Assembly: GCF_016937515.1 (NCBI RefSeq)
Contig: NZ_JAFHKM010000002.1
Location: 5,389,001 to 5,453,000, forward strand
Direction of reading: 5' to 3'
Origin: Cohnella algarum
Lineage (GTDB): Bacteria; Bacillota; Bacilli; Paenibacillales; Paenibacillaceae
DNA: 64,000 nt
Shown: positions 25,820 through 34,737 of the stretch, one piece after another
Position numbering within the stretch: the first letter of the stretch is position 1
Layout: each line of letters opens with the position of its first letter
Program-made: the position numbers and the translations under genes
The notes under the pieces: model-generated
What the model saw: the letters and a program-made list of their open reading frames with translations, nothing else
Told to the model about the DNA's origin: nothing
The model's database searches: none

Positions 25820-26601
25820 CTAAAGTTTCACCCTTTCCGCGAATGCGGCGATTTTGTCGTTGTCCTTCGCGCCGTCCGTCTCCACGCCGCTGGAAATATC
25901 CACGCCGTCGGGCAGACCGGCCGCAAGCAAATTCTTCACGTTATCGGGCGTGAGTCCGCCCGCGACAAACAGCTTCAGGCCGTTATCGGCCGCCTTCTTC
26001 CGATAGGCGGGAATAAGATCCCAACGGAACGGCCGCCCCGTGCCTCCTCCCGCCGTGTCGAGCAATACCGCGGATACGGCTCCGCGATAGGCGTCGAGCC
26101 GGTCCGGCCCCGCCGGCTCCGCGCCGCCGCGCCAGGCCTCGCCGGAGGCGGGAGCGGGAGCTCGGGCCGAGGCGCTTTCCTGGCCGCCGCCGGCACCCGC
26201 TTCCGCGCCGTCGCCCGGCTCGTCGACCGGGAGCGCGCGCCACACCTCGACGCCGAACCGCTCCGCCACCTCGCGGCACAGCTCGGGCGACTCCGAGCCG
26301 TGCAGCTGCACGACGTCGAGCCGCACTTCCGCCATGACGGCCGCGATTTCCTCCGGCGACGGATCGACGAACACGCCGGCGATTCGCGGCGGTTGACCTC
26401 CGGCCATGCGCGTGCGGCGGGCTTCCGCGGCGAGGCGCGCCGCCTGCGCGGCGGTCACCCGCCGCCGGCTCGGGCGAAGACGAACCCGATGTAATCGACG
26501 GGAAGTCCGTTCATCCCGCGCAGCGTCGCTTCTTCCCGGATGCCGCATATTTTGACGAGGGGCGCCGCCGCGGAAACGTCTTCGCGAACCGGGCCGCTCA
26601 C
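25820..26601 (-). pseudogene. trpF: Phosphoribosylanthranilate isomerase, disrupted by an apparent 1-base deletion
   Basis: Start GTG 26601 overlaps the trpC stop (GTGA). The first 43 codons read LVKICGIREEATLRGMNG...YIGFVFA and then hit a stop within a few codons; the continuation PSRRRVTAAQAARLAAE is found in another frame. One missing C in the run at 26472-26474 (GCCCGAGCC where GCCCCGAGCC would restore the frame) explains it. The rest keeps family motifs (VDVVQLHG-type segment, LFVAGGLTPDNV, DGVDISSGVE). A roughly 40-residue Gly/Ala/Pro-rich insertion lies between WRALPVD and LDAYRGA. Either a real lesion or a sequencing error. Confidence 0.85.
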
Positions 26602-27410
26602 TTGGCCGCGCCCCCGTTCGTCACGGGTCCCAGCAAGGCGAGCACGCCTTCGCCCGGATCTTCCTGCCTCATGAAATGCTCGCCGACAAGCACGGCCTGG
26701 GCGCCCGCCCCGCGAACGAACGCGATATCGTCCGGCGTTGAAATGGCGCTTTCGCTAACCGCGACGACGTTCGGCGGGAGCAGCGCGATGAGCCTCTCCG
26801 TCACGGCAAGATCCGTCTTGAACGTGCGCAAATCGCGGTTGTTCACGCCGATGAGCGTCGCCTTGCCGATGTCCAGCACCGTCTCCAGCTCTTCCCGGTC
26901 GTGCACTTCCACGAGCACGTCCAACCCGAGAGCGCGGGCGAGGTCGTGAAAATCGGCAAGCTGGCGTTTCGTCAATATTGCCGCGATCAGCAAAATCGCG
27001 TCGGCGCCAACGAGGCGCGCTTCGTATATTTGCCTCTCGTCGATCGTAAAGTCCTTGCGCAGCAGCGGCACGCTTACCGCTTCGCGCACCTGCGCCAAAT
27101 AATCGTTCGAGCCTTGAAAATACTCGACGTCGGTAAGCACGGAGATGCAATCCGTCCCGGCCGTCTCGTACATGCGGGCCAGCTTCGCCGGATCGAAATC
27201 GGGGCGAATGAGCCCTTTGGAAGGACTTGCCTTCTTTACCTCGGCAATGAGGCCGACGGAACGGCGCCGATTCTCCGATCTTAACGCTTTTTCAAAGCCG
27301 CGGCAAGCGGGAAGTTCCGAAATGGCGCGTTCCGCGTCCGCCAGCGCGAGCGTTTCGCGCAGCCGTTCGACCTCGTTTTTTTTCGTTTCGACTATTCGAT
27401 CAAGAAACAT
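26598..27410 (-). CDS. trpC: Indole-3-glycerol phosphate synthase
   Basis: Ring closure of carboxyphenylamino-deoxyribulose phosphate to indole-3-glycerol phosphate. 270 residues; the signature LIAEVKKASPSKG carries the catalytic Glu and Lys, and LLRKDFTIDERQIYEA, GVNNRDLRTF and VSESAIS follow in order. TIM barrel with an N-terminal helical extension. The ATG overlaps the trpD end by 11 bases and the stop overlaps the trpF start. Intact. Confidence 0.96.
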   Translation of the reverse strand: MFLDRIVETKKNEVERLRETLALADAERAISELPACRGFEKALRSENRRRSVGLIAEVKKASPSKGLIRPDFDPAKLARMYETAGTDCISVLTDVEYFQGSNDYLAQVREAVSVPLLRKDFTIDERQIYEARLVGADAILLIAAILTKRQLADFHDLARALGLDVLVEVHDREELETVLDIGKATLIGVNNRDLRTFKTDLAVTERLIALLPPNVVAVSESAISTPDDIAFVRGAGAQAVLVGEHFMRQEDPGEGVLALLGPVTNGGAAK

Positions 27411-28448
27411 GGCTCACTTCTCCCGTCGTCGCAATCCATTGCTCCAGTTTCGCTTGGGCTTTGCCCGAATCGATCGTTTCCGCCGCCGCCCGAACGCCGT
27501 CCGCAAGCGTATCGGCGCGCCCCGCCACATAGATGCAGGCCCCCGCGTTGAGCAGCACGACATCGCGGTAGGCGCTTCGTTCCCCGCCGAGCACCCGGCG
27601 GATGATCGCGGCGTTTTCCCTCGCGTCTCCGCCCTTCACTTCGCTGAGCGGCACCGTCTTCAGACCCAGCTGCTCGGGGTAATATCGTACGTGGTCACGG
27701 TTCCGTCCTTCAGCTCGGATACTTGCGTCGGCGCCGAAATGCTGATTTCGTCGAGTCCGTCATGGCTTCCGACGACGAGCGCCCGAACGAGTCCGAGACG
27801 CTCCAGCACGCGGGCGACCGTTTCCGTGCGCGAGCGGTCGTACAAGCCCATCAGCTGCCGGTCCGCGCCGGCCGGATTGGCCAGCGGGCCGAGCATGTTG
27901 AAAATCGTCCGCACGCCCAGCTCCTTTCGCGGAACCGCGGCATGCTTGAGCGCCGGGTGGAACGCCTGCGCGAACATAAAGCAAATCCCCGTCCGTTCGA
28001 GGCACTCGGCGGCCTGCTCCGGCGTCAATCCGATCTGAACGCCGAGCGCCTCCAGCACGTCGGCGCTGCCGGCTTTGCCGGACATGGCGCGGTTGCCGTG
28101 CTTCGCCACGCGGACGCCGGCCGCCGCCGCAATGACGGCGGACGACGTGGAAATGTTGAATTTATGAATGCCGGAACCTCCCGTTCCGCACGTATCGAGC
28201 AAATCGCGGCTTTCCGCGCGGACCCGGCTGGCGAATGTGCGCATCGCTTCGGCAAAACCGGTAATTTCGTCGACCGTTTCGCCTTTCATCCTCAGCGCGA
28301 CGACCAGACCGGCGATTTGAGCCGGCGTCGCTTCGCCTTTCATGATGAGGCTCATCACCTCGCGCGCTTCGCCAAGCGCCAAATCCCCGCCGCCCACGAC
28401 CCGGGCGAGCGCGAGCGGCATCGAAATCGCTTGCGTGTTCGTCTCCAT
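27400..28448 (-). pseudogene. trpD: Anthranilate phosphoribosyltransferase, disrupted by an apparent 1-base deletion
   Basis: Start ATG 28448 (GGAGGG seven bases upstream). The first 262 codons read normally, including LLDTCGTGGSGIHKFNISTS and the metal-site region, then TYDITPSSWV and a stop. The missing C-terminal part (MPLSEVKGGDARENAAI...) continues in another frame. Adding one G at about 27675 (ACCCCGAGCAG to ACCCCGGAGCAG) restores DITPEQLGLKTVPLSEVKGG and a full-length protein of 349 residues. A second one-base loss in the same operon as trpF. Without repair the protein lacks its last quarter. Confidence 0.87.
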
Positions 28449-28466
28449 CTTTTCGCCCTCCAAGAT

Positions 28467-30038
28467 TCAATCGTAGTCGAGATTGGTGCGGCGGTCGTAC
28501 GCCGCGGCAGCCAGCTTCCGGGCCGGAGCCGGCGCGAACACCGCCTCCGCCGCGCGAATCGCCTTGAGCATGCCTTTCGCCTTGTTGACCGTCTCTTCGT
28601 ATTCCTTCTCCGGCACGGAATCCCACACGATGCCCGCCCCGGCTTGGACGTAAGCTTTGCCATGCTTGAAAATGATCGTCCGGATCGTGATGCAGGTGTC
28701 GAGATTGCCCGAAAAGCCCAGGTAGCCGATCGCGCCGGCATAGGCTCCTCGCGCCTCGTTTTCCAGTTCGGCGATAATTTCCATCGCCCTCAGCTTCGGG
28801 GCGCCGGATACGGTACCGGCCGGCAGGCACGACAGGAAGGCGTCGAAAAAATCTTTATCCTTGGCAAGCTTGCCGGTCACGTTGGACACGATGTGCATGA
28901 CATGGGAGTATCGCTCGATTTCCATGTAGGCGTCGCATTTGACGCTGCCGAATTCGGATACGCGGCCCAAATCGTTGCGGCCCAGATCGACGAGCATGAC
29001 GTGTTCGGCCCGCTCCTTCTCGTCCGCGAGAAGCTCCCGCTCCAGCGCCTCGTCTTCCTCCGGCGTTTTGCCCCGCGGTCTCGTTCCGGCGATCGGGCGC
29101 GTCTCCACGCGGCCGCCGTCGACTTTGACGAGCAGCTCCGGCGACGTGCCGACGATGACCTCTTCGCCCAGCTTCAGCACGTACATGTACGGAGAAGGGT
29201 TCATCGTCCGCAGCATCCGGTATACCTGGAGCGGATCGACCACGGTTTCGATATGGAACCGCTGGGAGAGCACCGTCTGGAAAATATCGCCCGCGCGGAT
29301 GTATTCCTTCGCTTTCTCGACGTTTGCGATAAACTGCTCCCGGGTCAAATTGGAGCGGATGTCGCCAAGCTCCGGATCGGACGGAGGCGTCCCGGTCGGG
29401 GCCGGCGACGAAAGCGCCGGCTGCCTTAAACGAGCGATCATCTCGTCGAGTCCCGCGCAAGCGTCGTCGTAAGCCGCCTCGATTTGCGCATCCGACGCCC
29501 CTTGGGGAACATGCACGTTGCCGATGACGAGCACCTGCTGCTTGAAATGATCGAACACGACGATCCGGTCGCAGAACATGAAGTGCATGTCGTCCATCTC
29601 CAGGTCGTCCACGCGATGCGAAGGCAGCCTGCGTTCGTAATACTGCAGCAAATCGTAGCCGAAGAAGCCGATCGCGCCTCCCGTAAACGGAGGCAGTTCG
29701 GGCAGCGCGGGAGAGCGGTACGCCCGCAGTCTCTCTCGCAGCAGCTGCAGCGGGTTATCGGTCGCAAACGATTCGGTCCGGCCGCCCTCCTCCAACGTAA
29801 CCTTGTTTTTTTTCAGCTTCAGCGTCAAAAAAGGATCGGTTCCGATAAACGAATACCTCGCCCATTTAATGCCGCCCTCCACGCTTTCGAGCAAAAAAGC
29901 TCTGCGGTCCCGGCTCAATTGCTGAAAAACGCGAATCGGCGTTTCGGTATCGGCCAACAGGCGTCTGGCGACCGGAATGACGTTGTACTCGCTTGCGAGG
30001 CGAATGACCTGCTTCAGTTCCTGCGCGCGCTGCTCCAT
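28467..30038 (-). CDS. trpE: Anthranilate synthase component I
   Basis: Converts chorismate to anthranilate with glutamine-derived ammonia from TrpG, which is not in the window (in bacilli it is usually the shared PabA in the folate operon). 523 residues. The N-terminal feedback region LLESVEGGIKWARYSFIG holds the LLES-type tryptophan site; catalytic domain motifs are PIAGTRPRG and SGAPKLRAMEII. First gene of trpEDCFBA, behind a long leader with TRAP-type features. Confidence 0.96.
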   Translation of the reverse strand: MEQRAQELKQVIRLASEYNVIPVARRLLADTETPIRVFQQLSRDRRAFLLESVEGGIKWARYSFIGTDPFLTLKLKKNKVTLEEGGRTESFATDNPLQLLRERLRAYRSPALPELPPFTGGAIGFFGYDLLQYYERRLPSHRVDDLEMDDMHFMFCDRIVVFDHFKQQVLVIGNVHVPQGASDAQIEAAYDDACAGLDEMIARLRQPALSSPAPTGTPPSDPELGDIRSNLTREQFIANVEKAKEYIRAGDIFQTVLSQRFHIETVVDPLQVYRMLRTMNPSPYMYVLKLGEEVIVGTSPELLVKVDGGRVETRPIAGTRPRGKTPEEDEALERELLADEKERAEHVMLVDLGRNDLGRVSEFGSVKCDAYMEIERYSHVMHIVSNVTGKLAKDKDFFDAFLSCLPAGTVSGAPKLRAMEIIAELENEARGAYAGAIGYLGFSGNLDTCITIRTIIFKHGKAYVQAGAGIVWDSVPEKEYEETVNKAKGMLKAIRAAEAVFAPAPARKLAAAAYDRRTNLDYD

Positions 30039-30117
30039 TTCTTTTCTCCCCTTTCCAAGCTTTCGTCCGGCAAAGCCGGCCGAAGCTCGCTAATGGCCGT
30101 TCGTCAAAGCGAGCATG

Positions 30118-30146
30118 AAAAAAGCATCTCCGCTTCGCAGAGATGC
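30118..30146 (-). terminator. trp leader attenuator (intrinsic terminator)
   Basis: Minus strand GCATCTC / GAGATGC arms with a GC inner pair, then TTTTTT, 80 bases before trpE. Its 5' arm contains TCTCTGC (complement of 30137-30143), which can instead pair with GCAGAGA inside the GAG-repeat region (30283-30277); CATCTC can likewise pair with GAGATG there. These are the two mutually exclusive structures of TRAP-type attenuation. Confidence 0.8.
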
Positions 30147-30262
30147 ATCCGTAGACAAGGGTATATGAGGGCTTAAAATCCGCCATGCCCGGTTCCGGAC
30201 ATACGGCCGCCGCTCCTTGCCGACTACGAAGCGAAAATCGTTCGATTCCCGTTCGCCGGCAA

Positions 30263-30285
30263 CTCCGCTCATCTCGTCTCTGCTC
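30263..30285 (-). promoter_or_regulatory. TRAP-binding GAG repeats in the trp leader
   Basis: Five GAG triplets on the minus strand at exact 5-base steps (30285, 30280, 30275, 30270, 30265), i.e. GAG with 2-base spacers, the pattern bound by the TRAP ring. The B. subtilis trp leader has eleven (G/U)AG triplets; I find only these five in register. The TRAP gene (mtrB) is present at 40408-40635. Confidence 0.8.
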
Positions 30286-30353
30286 GTCGTTCATGGACTT
30301 TCGCGTAAGTTTTCGTCCCTGCGGCCGAAGGTTCCGCGCCAAGTCATACCATC

Positions 30354-30382
30354 ACTATAGCATTGCGCGCCGCTTGCGTCAA
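30354..30382 (-). promoter_or_regulatory. SigA-type promoter of the trp operon
   Basis: Minus strand: -35 TTGACG (30382-30377), 17-base spacer, -10 TATAGT (30359-30354). It begins five bases after the aroH stop and gives a leader of about 310 bases before trpE; the leader holds the GAG repeats and attenuator and nothing else that I can assign. Confidence 0.8.
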
Positions 30383-30386
30383 CGGA

Positions 30387-30761
30387 TCAGCCCTTCGATT
30401 CGGCCAGATCCGGCCTGAGCGCCTGCGCCCTTCCCAAATAAACATGATGAATTTCCGACTGCGGAACGTCCGTATTGACGTGAACCATCAGCCGGATGCA
30501 TTTTTCCAGGCCGCCCTTGACCGGAATTTCCACCGAGCACATGAGCGGAACGTATTCCCAGCCTTCCAGCATGCGGATCGCCTTCGCCGGAAACGCCGTA
30601 TCCAAATCCTGCGTCACGGTGACGAAAATGCTGCAAATATCCTCGGGAGCCGTCCCGTTCGCCTCGACGATCGCTCTCAGCAGCTCAAGCGTGGCGTCCA
30701 AAATCGGCTGCGTTTCGTTCGTTTCGACCGTAATCGCGCCTCTGATTCCCCTTACGCTCAT
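30387..30761 (-). CDS. aroH: Chorismate mutase, AroH type
   Basis: Rearranges chorismate to prephenate. 124 residues, the small trimeric mono-functional form: VRGIRGAITVETNE at the N-terminus with the active-site Arg, and GWEYVPLMCSVEIPV in the core. The start ATG overlaps the aroB stop (ATGA). End of an aroC-aroB-aroH operon; the trp promoter follows its stop at once. It feeds TyrA downstream. Confidence 0.95.
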   Translation of the reverse strand: MSVRGIRGAITVETNETQPILDATLELLRAIVEANGTAPEDICSIFVTVTQDLDTAFPAKAIRMLEGWEYVPLMCSVEIPVKGGLEKCIRLMVHVNTDVPQSEIHHVYLGRAQALRPDLAESKG

Positions 30762-31876
30762 CTTCGTACGGATTCTCCTTTCAAGCTTTCCACGATTTCG
30801 CGGACCCAGACGGCCGGGACGTCGTTGCGGATTTCGACCGTTCCGATCGCCGTCGGCACGACGAACACCATGTTTCCTTCGCTGAACTTTTTGTCGTGCA
30901 TCATCGCCGCCATGATCGCGTCGGTGTCGTAAGCTTCCGGAATCCGCACCGGCAGGCCGAACTTGCGCATGAGCGATTCCGTCTCCGTCTCGATGCTCGC
31001 CTCATATCCGAACTTTGCGGCAAGGCGGGCGGAACCGACCATGCCGATCGCGATCGCCTCGCCGTGCAGCAGCTCGCCATAACCCGCTACCGCTTCGAGC
31101 GCATGGCCGATCGTATGGCCGAGATTGAGAATGGCGCGCAAATCGTTTTCCCGCTCGTCCTTCGACACGACAATCGATTTGACGCGGCAGCCTTCGTAAA
31201 GCGCGCGTCCGAGCGCGTCCGGCTCCAGCCTCATCAAACGCTCGGCGTTGTCGCCGCACCAGCGCGCGAACTCCGCGTCCCAGATCAGCCCGTGCTTGAC
31301 GACTTCCGCATAGCCGGCGCTCACTTCCCGCGCCGGAAGGCTGACGAGCGTGTCCAGATCGTACAGGACGAAATCCGGCTGATGGAAGGCTCCGATAATA
31401 TTTTTCGCCAGGCGGTGATTGACCGCCACTTTTCCGCCGACGCTGCTGTCGTGCGCCAGAATCGTCGTCGGCATTTGCACGAAGCGGACCCCTCTCATAT
31501 ACGAGGCCGCAACGAACCCGGCAAGATCGCCGACGACCCCGCCCCCGAGCGCGACGACCGTCGACTTGCGGTCGAGTCCCGCTTCGAGAGCCGCCGTAAT
31601 CAGATCGTCGAAAGCCGTCAGCGATTTGGACTTCTCGCCCGAAGGCACGACGGCTCTAGCGACCGCATACCCCGACTCGCGCAGCGATTGTTCCACCGTG
31701 CCGGCGTACAAATGTTCCACCGCGGCGTCGGTCACGAGCAAAATCGGCGATTTCGCCGGAAAGCCCCGCTCCTTGAACAACGTTCCGCATTGCCGGAGAA
31801 GCCCGCTTCCGATCAGGATCGGATACGATCTGTCGCCAAGCTCCACCTTCAGCTCCCGAATTCCCGTCTCCGCCAT
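30758..31876 (-). CDS. aroB: 3-dehydroquinate synthase
   Basis: Second shikimate-pathway step, NAD- and zinc-dependent. 372 residues. Motifs: VVALGGGVVGDLAGFVAASY near residue 105, DSSVGGKVAVNH, EVVKHGLIWD and the zinc histidines in NLGHTIGHALEAV. The start overlaps the aroC stop by one base (TGATG). Confidence 0.96.
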   Translation of the reverse strand: MAETGIRELKVELGDRSYPILIGSGLLRQCGTLFKERGFPAKSPILLVTDAAVEHLYAGTVEQSLRESGYAVARAVVPSGEKSKSLTAFDDLITAALEAGLDRKSTVVALGGGVVGDLAGFVAASYMRGVRFVQMPTTILAHDSSVGGKVAVNHRLAKNIIGAFHQPDFVLYDLDTLVSLPAREVSAGYAEVVKHGLIWDAEFARWCGDNAERLMRLEPDALGRALYEGCRVKSIVVSKDERENDLRAILNLGHTIGHALEAVAGYGELLHGEAIAIGMVGSARLAAKFGYEASIETETESLMRKFGLPVRIPEAYDTDAIMAAMMHDKKFSEGNMVFVVPTAIGTVEIRNDVPAVWVREIVESLKGESVRR

Positions 31877-33045
31877 CAGTACTCCGCCACCTGTTCCAAG
31901 TAGCGGTCGTAATTCGCCCGGATTTCATCCATTGAATCGCCGCCGAATTTCTCGAGGAACGCTTTGGCGACTTCCCAGGCGACGACGCTTTCCATGACGA
32001 CGCTCGCCGCCGGAACCGCGCACGCGTCCGAACGCTCGACCTGGGCCGTAAACGGTTCCTTCGTGTCGATATCGACGCTTTGCAGCGGCTTGTACAGCGT
32101 CGGAATCGGCTTCATGACGCCGCGCACGACGATCGGCTCCCCGTTCGTCATCCCGCCCTCGAAGCCGCCGAGCCGGTTGGAAGCCCGGTAATAGCCGCGC
32201 TCCGGCGAATACATGATTTCATCGTGCACCTGCGAGCCCGGAAGATTGGCTGCTTCGAAGCCGATGCCGAACTCCACGCCCTTGAACGCGTTGATGGAGA
32301 CGACCGCTTGCGCGATCCGCCCGTCCAGCTTGCGGTCCCATTGCACGTGGCTGCCCAGGCCGACCGGAAGTCCCGCCACGATGCATTCGACGACGCCGCC
32401 GATCGAATCGCCGTCGGCCTTCGTTTTGTCGATAAGCTCGATCATCCGCTGCTCGGAATCCGCGTCCGCGACGCGAACCGGCGATTGCTCCGTCCGCTCG
32501 ATCAGCTCGTCGATCGGCATTTCCGGCAGCGGGGCGCGGATGCCGCCGATGGAAACGACGCGGCCGGCGACCTTGATGCCGAATTGCGCGAGCAGCTGGC
32601 GCGCCACCGCGCCGACCGCGACGCGGGCCGCCGTCTCGCGCGCACTGGACCGCTCCAGCACGTTGCGCAGGTCTTTCAGATTGTATTTCAAACCGCCGTT
32701 CAAATCCGCATGCCCCGGACGCGGACGGTGAACCCGGCGCTTCGTTTCGTCGCTGCCTTCGATCGGCTCGATGTTCATGACAGCCGTCCAATGCTTCCAG
32801 TCGTTGTTCGCAACGACAAGCGCGACCGGCGCTCCGGTCGTTTTGCCGTGGCGGACGCCTCCTACGATTTGAGCTTCGTCCTTTTCGATTTGCATTCTCC
32901 GCCCGCGGCCGTGGCCCTTCTGCCGGCGCTGCAGTTGAAAATTAAGCGCTTCGAAATCCAGTTCCAAATTGCTGGGCAATCCTTCGATAATGGCGGTAAG
33001 CTGCGGACCGTGCGTTTCCCCCGCGGTCAAATAACGTAAACTCAA
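31876..33045 (-). CDS. aroC: Chorismate synthase
   Basis: Last shikimate step, FMN-dependent, EPSP to chorismate. 389 residues. The start is TTG 33045 with AGGAGGT eight bases upstream, giving the conserved [15 protein letters not shown]; upstream in-frame ATG codons lie before the ribosome site and are not used. Signatures [23 protein letters not shown] and DPAACAVPAA-type C-terminal region ([14 protein letters not shown]). Called aroF in B. subtilis. First gene of aroC-aroB-aroH. Confidence 0.95.
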   Translation of the reverse strand: MSLRYLTAGETHGPQLTAIIEGLPSNLELDFEALNFQLQRRQKGHGRGRRMQIEKDEAQIVGGVRHGKTTGAPVALVVANNDWKHWTAVMNIEPIEGSDETKRRVHRPRPGHADLNGGLKYNLKDLRNVLERSSARETAARVAVGAVARQLLAQFGIKVAGRVVSIGGIRAPLPEMPIDELIERTEQSPVRVADADSEQRMIELIDKTKADGDSIGGVVECIVAGLPVGLGSHVQWDRKLDGRIAQAVVSINAFKGVEFGIGFEAANLPGSQVHDEIMYSPERGYYRASNRLGGFEGGMTNGEPIVVRGVMKPIPTLYKPLQSVDIDTKEPFTAQVERSDACAVPAASVVMESVVAWEVAKAFLEKFGGDSMDEIRANYDRYLEQVAEY

Positions 33046-33140
33046 CTGTAGTGACCTCCTAAAATTCAATCGAGCCGCACCCCGGTTCCTTGCACCGCCG
33101 GCAATCGCTCGTCAATGGCGTCCTGTAAACGTCTTTGCTC

Positions 33141-33170
33141 ATTATAGTACAGCCCCGAAGAATTTGACAA
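33141..33170 (-). promoter_or_regulatory. SigA-type promoter for aroC-aroB-aroH
   Basis: Minus strand: -35 TTGTCA (33170-33165), 18-base spacer, -10 TATAAT (33146-33141), about 95 bases before aroC. Lies directly behind the terminator of the small upstream gene. Confidence 0.7.
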
Positions 33171-33199
33171 GAAAACAGCCCGTCACGTGCGGACGGGCT
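33171..33199 (-). terminator. Terminator overlapping the end of the 53-aa gene
   Basis: AGCCCGTC/GACGGGCT arms followed by GTTTTCTT on the minus strand; the 5' arm lies inside the last codons of the gene. Confidence 0.75.
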
Positions 33200-33344
33200 G
33201 CTGCTTGGCGATATCGGGACGGCTCTGCGGCGTCTCGCGCAAAAAACCGATCAATGCCACGTTGTCGAGGCCGAGAATTTGCGCGCATTCCTGCGAAGAT
33301 ATCAAGCGGCGGCGATAAGCTTCGATCACTTTGCGCTTGTCCAT
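33183..33344 (-). CDS. Small 53-aa helix-turn-helix-like protein
   Basis: ATG 33344 with GGAGGG just upstream; the frame ends at TGA 33183. The peptide begins MDKRKVIEAYRRRLISSQEC and continues AQILGLDNVALIGFLRE, which looks like a single helix-turn-helix of the UPF0175/sigma-like type, followed by a short polar tail. It has its own terminator and stands between cheR and aroC. No relative is recognised with certainty; DNA-binding is an inference from the helix pattern. Confidence 0.65.
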   Translation of the reverse strand: MDKRKVIEAYRRRLISSQECAQILGLDNVALIGFLRETPQSRPDIAKQQPVRT

Positions 33345-33396
33345 GAATCCCTCCGGGACGTTAGGTTATCCATAGTATCGCGCGCCGCCCCCAAGC

Positions 33397-34212
33397 TCAT
33401 ACGGAACGGCGGTAGAAAAACGTCTCCGACGTTTCGAGCCCGTACTGCCCCGGGGAAAAAATTTGCTCGGTGCTCCCGACGAACAGCAGTCCTCCGGGCT
33501 TGAGCGCCTGAGCGAACCTCCTGTACAAATCCTGCTTCGCCTCTTCCGTAAAATAAATCATGACGTTGCGGCAGACGATCAGATCGTAATTGTCGCCGAA
33601 CCGGTCGAGCAGCAGGTTCTGCTTCTGAAAGCGGACCGCCTTTTTCAGGCGGTCGCTCACGTGATAAGCCCCGTCCGCCTCCCGGAAATAGTTCCGGACG
33701 AATTCCGGAGGCACGTCCCTTAGCGACCGTTCCAAATAAACGCCGGCCTTCGCCTTCGCCAGCACCCCGTCGTCGATGTCCGTCGCCAGCACGCTGGACG
33801 CATCCAGCGCGCGAAGCGAATCGAGAATCATGGCGATCGTATACGGCTCTTCGCCGGTCGAACAAGCCGCGCTCCAAATACTCAAACGGGGATTGTTCTT
33901 CAGTATGGCCGGCAAAAACTTGTCCTTCAGCACCTGCCAGCGATTCGGATTGCGCCAAAACTCGGAAACGTTGATCGTCATCCGGTCCAAAAACTCGTTG
34001 TGAAGCCTGTTGTCGCTCATGAGCGCCTTGAAATAGGAAGCGAAGTCAAGAAAGCCGTGCTTGAGCCGCAGCGTCGTCAATCTCCTGCGCATTTGCGTCT
34101 CTTTGTATTGAGACAAATCGATCGATGTCGCTTTCCGGATGTCGGCCACAAAGCGGGCAAAATCTTCGTCCTCCGCAGACCGAGGCGCCTTGCTTGTCCC
34201 CCATTCAGTCAT
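33397..34212 (-). CDS. cheR: Chemotaxis protein methyltransferase CheR
   Basis: Methylates glutamates of chemoreceptors with S-adenosylmethionine. 271 residues: N-terminal helical domain (about 15-85, LTTLRLKHGFLDFASYFKAL), then the SAM domain with SAACSTGEEPYTIAM and DLIVCRNVMIYFTEE. Orphan among biosynthesis genes exactly as in B. subtilis, where cheR lies between ndk and aroF. Ends about 50 bases before the small gene. Confidence 0.95.
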   Translation of the reverse strand: MTEWGTSKAPRSAEDEDFARFVADIRKATSIDLSQYKETQMRRRLTTLRLKHGFLDFASYFKALMSDNRLHNEFLDRMTINVSEFWRNPNRWQVLKDKFLPAILKNNPRLSIWSAACSTGEEPYTIAMILDSLRALDASSVLATDIDDGVLAKAKAGVYLERSLRDVPPEFVRNYFREADGAYHVSDRLKKAVRFQKQNLLLDRFGDNYDLIVCRNVMIYFTEEAKQDLYRRFAQALKPGGLLFVGSTEQIFSPGQYGLETSETFFYRRSV

Positions 34213-34243
34213 GCCCGTTTATACTCTCCCCGCGTGGATGCCG

Positions 34244-34687
34244 TCAAATCCAGATTTGAACGGCTTTCTCGTATGTAGCAAGCTCGCTTTCGGCGAAAAA
34301 AATGCCGATTTCCCGTTCCGCGCTCGCAACCGAATCGGAGCCGTGAACGAGATTGTAATTCGTATGTAAGGCAAAGTCCCCCCGAATCGTCCCCGGGGCC
34401 GCTTCCAGCCCGTTCGTCTTGCCGATCAGCTGCCTGGCGGCCGATACCGCCTGATCGCCTTCCCATACCATGGCGAACACCGGTCCCGAGGTGATAAACT
34501 CGATAAGCCGCGCGTAAAAATCTTTGCCCACGTGCTCCGCGTAATGGCGGGCCGCCAGCTCCGGCGTCACCTGCATCAGCTTGGCTCCGACGAGCTTCAA
34601 TCCCTTTCTCTCCAAACGTCCGACGATTTCGCCGATGAGTCCTCGCTGCACGCCGTCGGGCTTGACCATCACATATGTCCGTTCCAT
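34244..34687 (-). CDS. ndk: Nucleoside diphosphate kinase
   Basis: Transfers the gamma phosphate between nucleoside triphosphates. 147 residues; catalytic His115 in [11 protein letters not shown]-terminal [20 protein letters not shown]. Between hepT and cheR as in B. subtilis. Confidence 0.97.
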   Translation of the reverse strand: MERTYVMVKPDGVQRGLIGEIVGRLERKGLKLVGAKLMQVTPELAARHYAEHVGKDFYARLIEFITSGPVFAMVWEGDQAVSAARQLIGKTNGLEAAPGTIRGDFALHTNYNLVHGSDSVASAEREIGIFFAESELATYEKAVQIWI

Positions 34688-34737
34688 GACGCTATTTCCC
34701 TCCCCGGAATCCGTCTTGAAAAGAGTTTACCATATTT

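Noticed and set aside
30090..30272. A 60-codon frame in the trp leader as a possible leader peptide
   Set aside because: It contains a single Trp, runs through the terminator, and its ATG lies inside the GAG repeats; TRAP control explains the leader without it.
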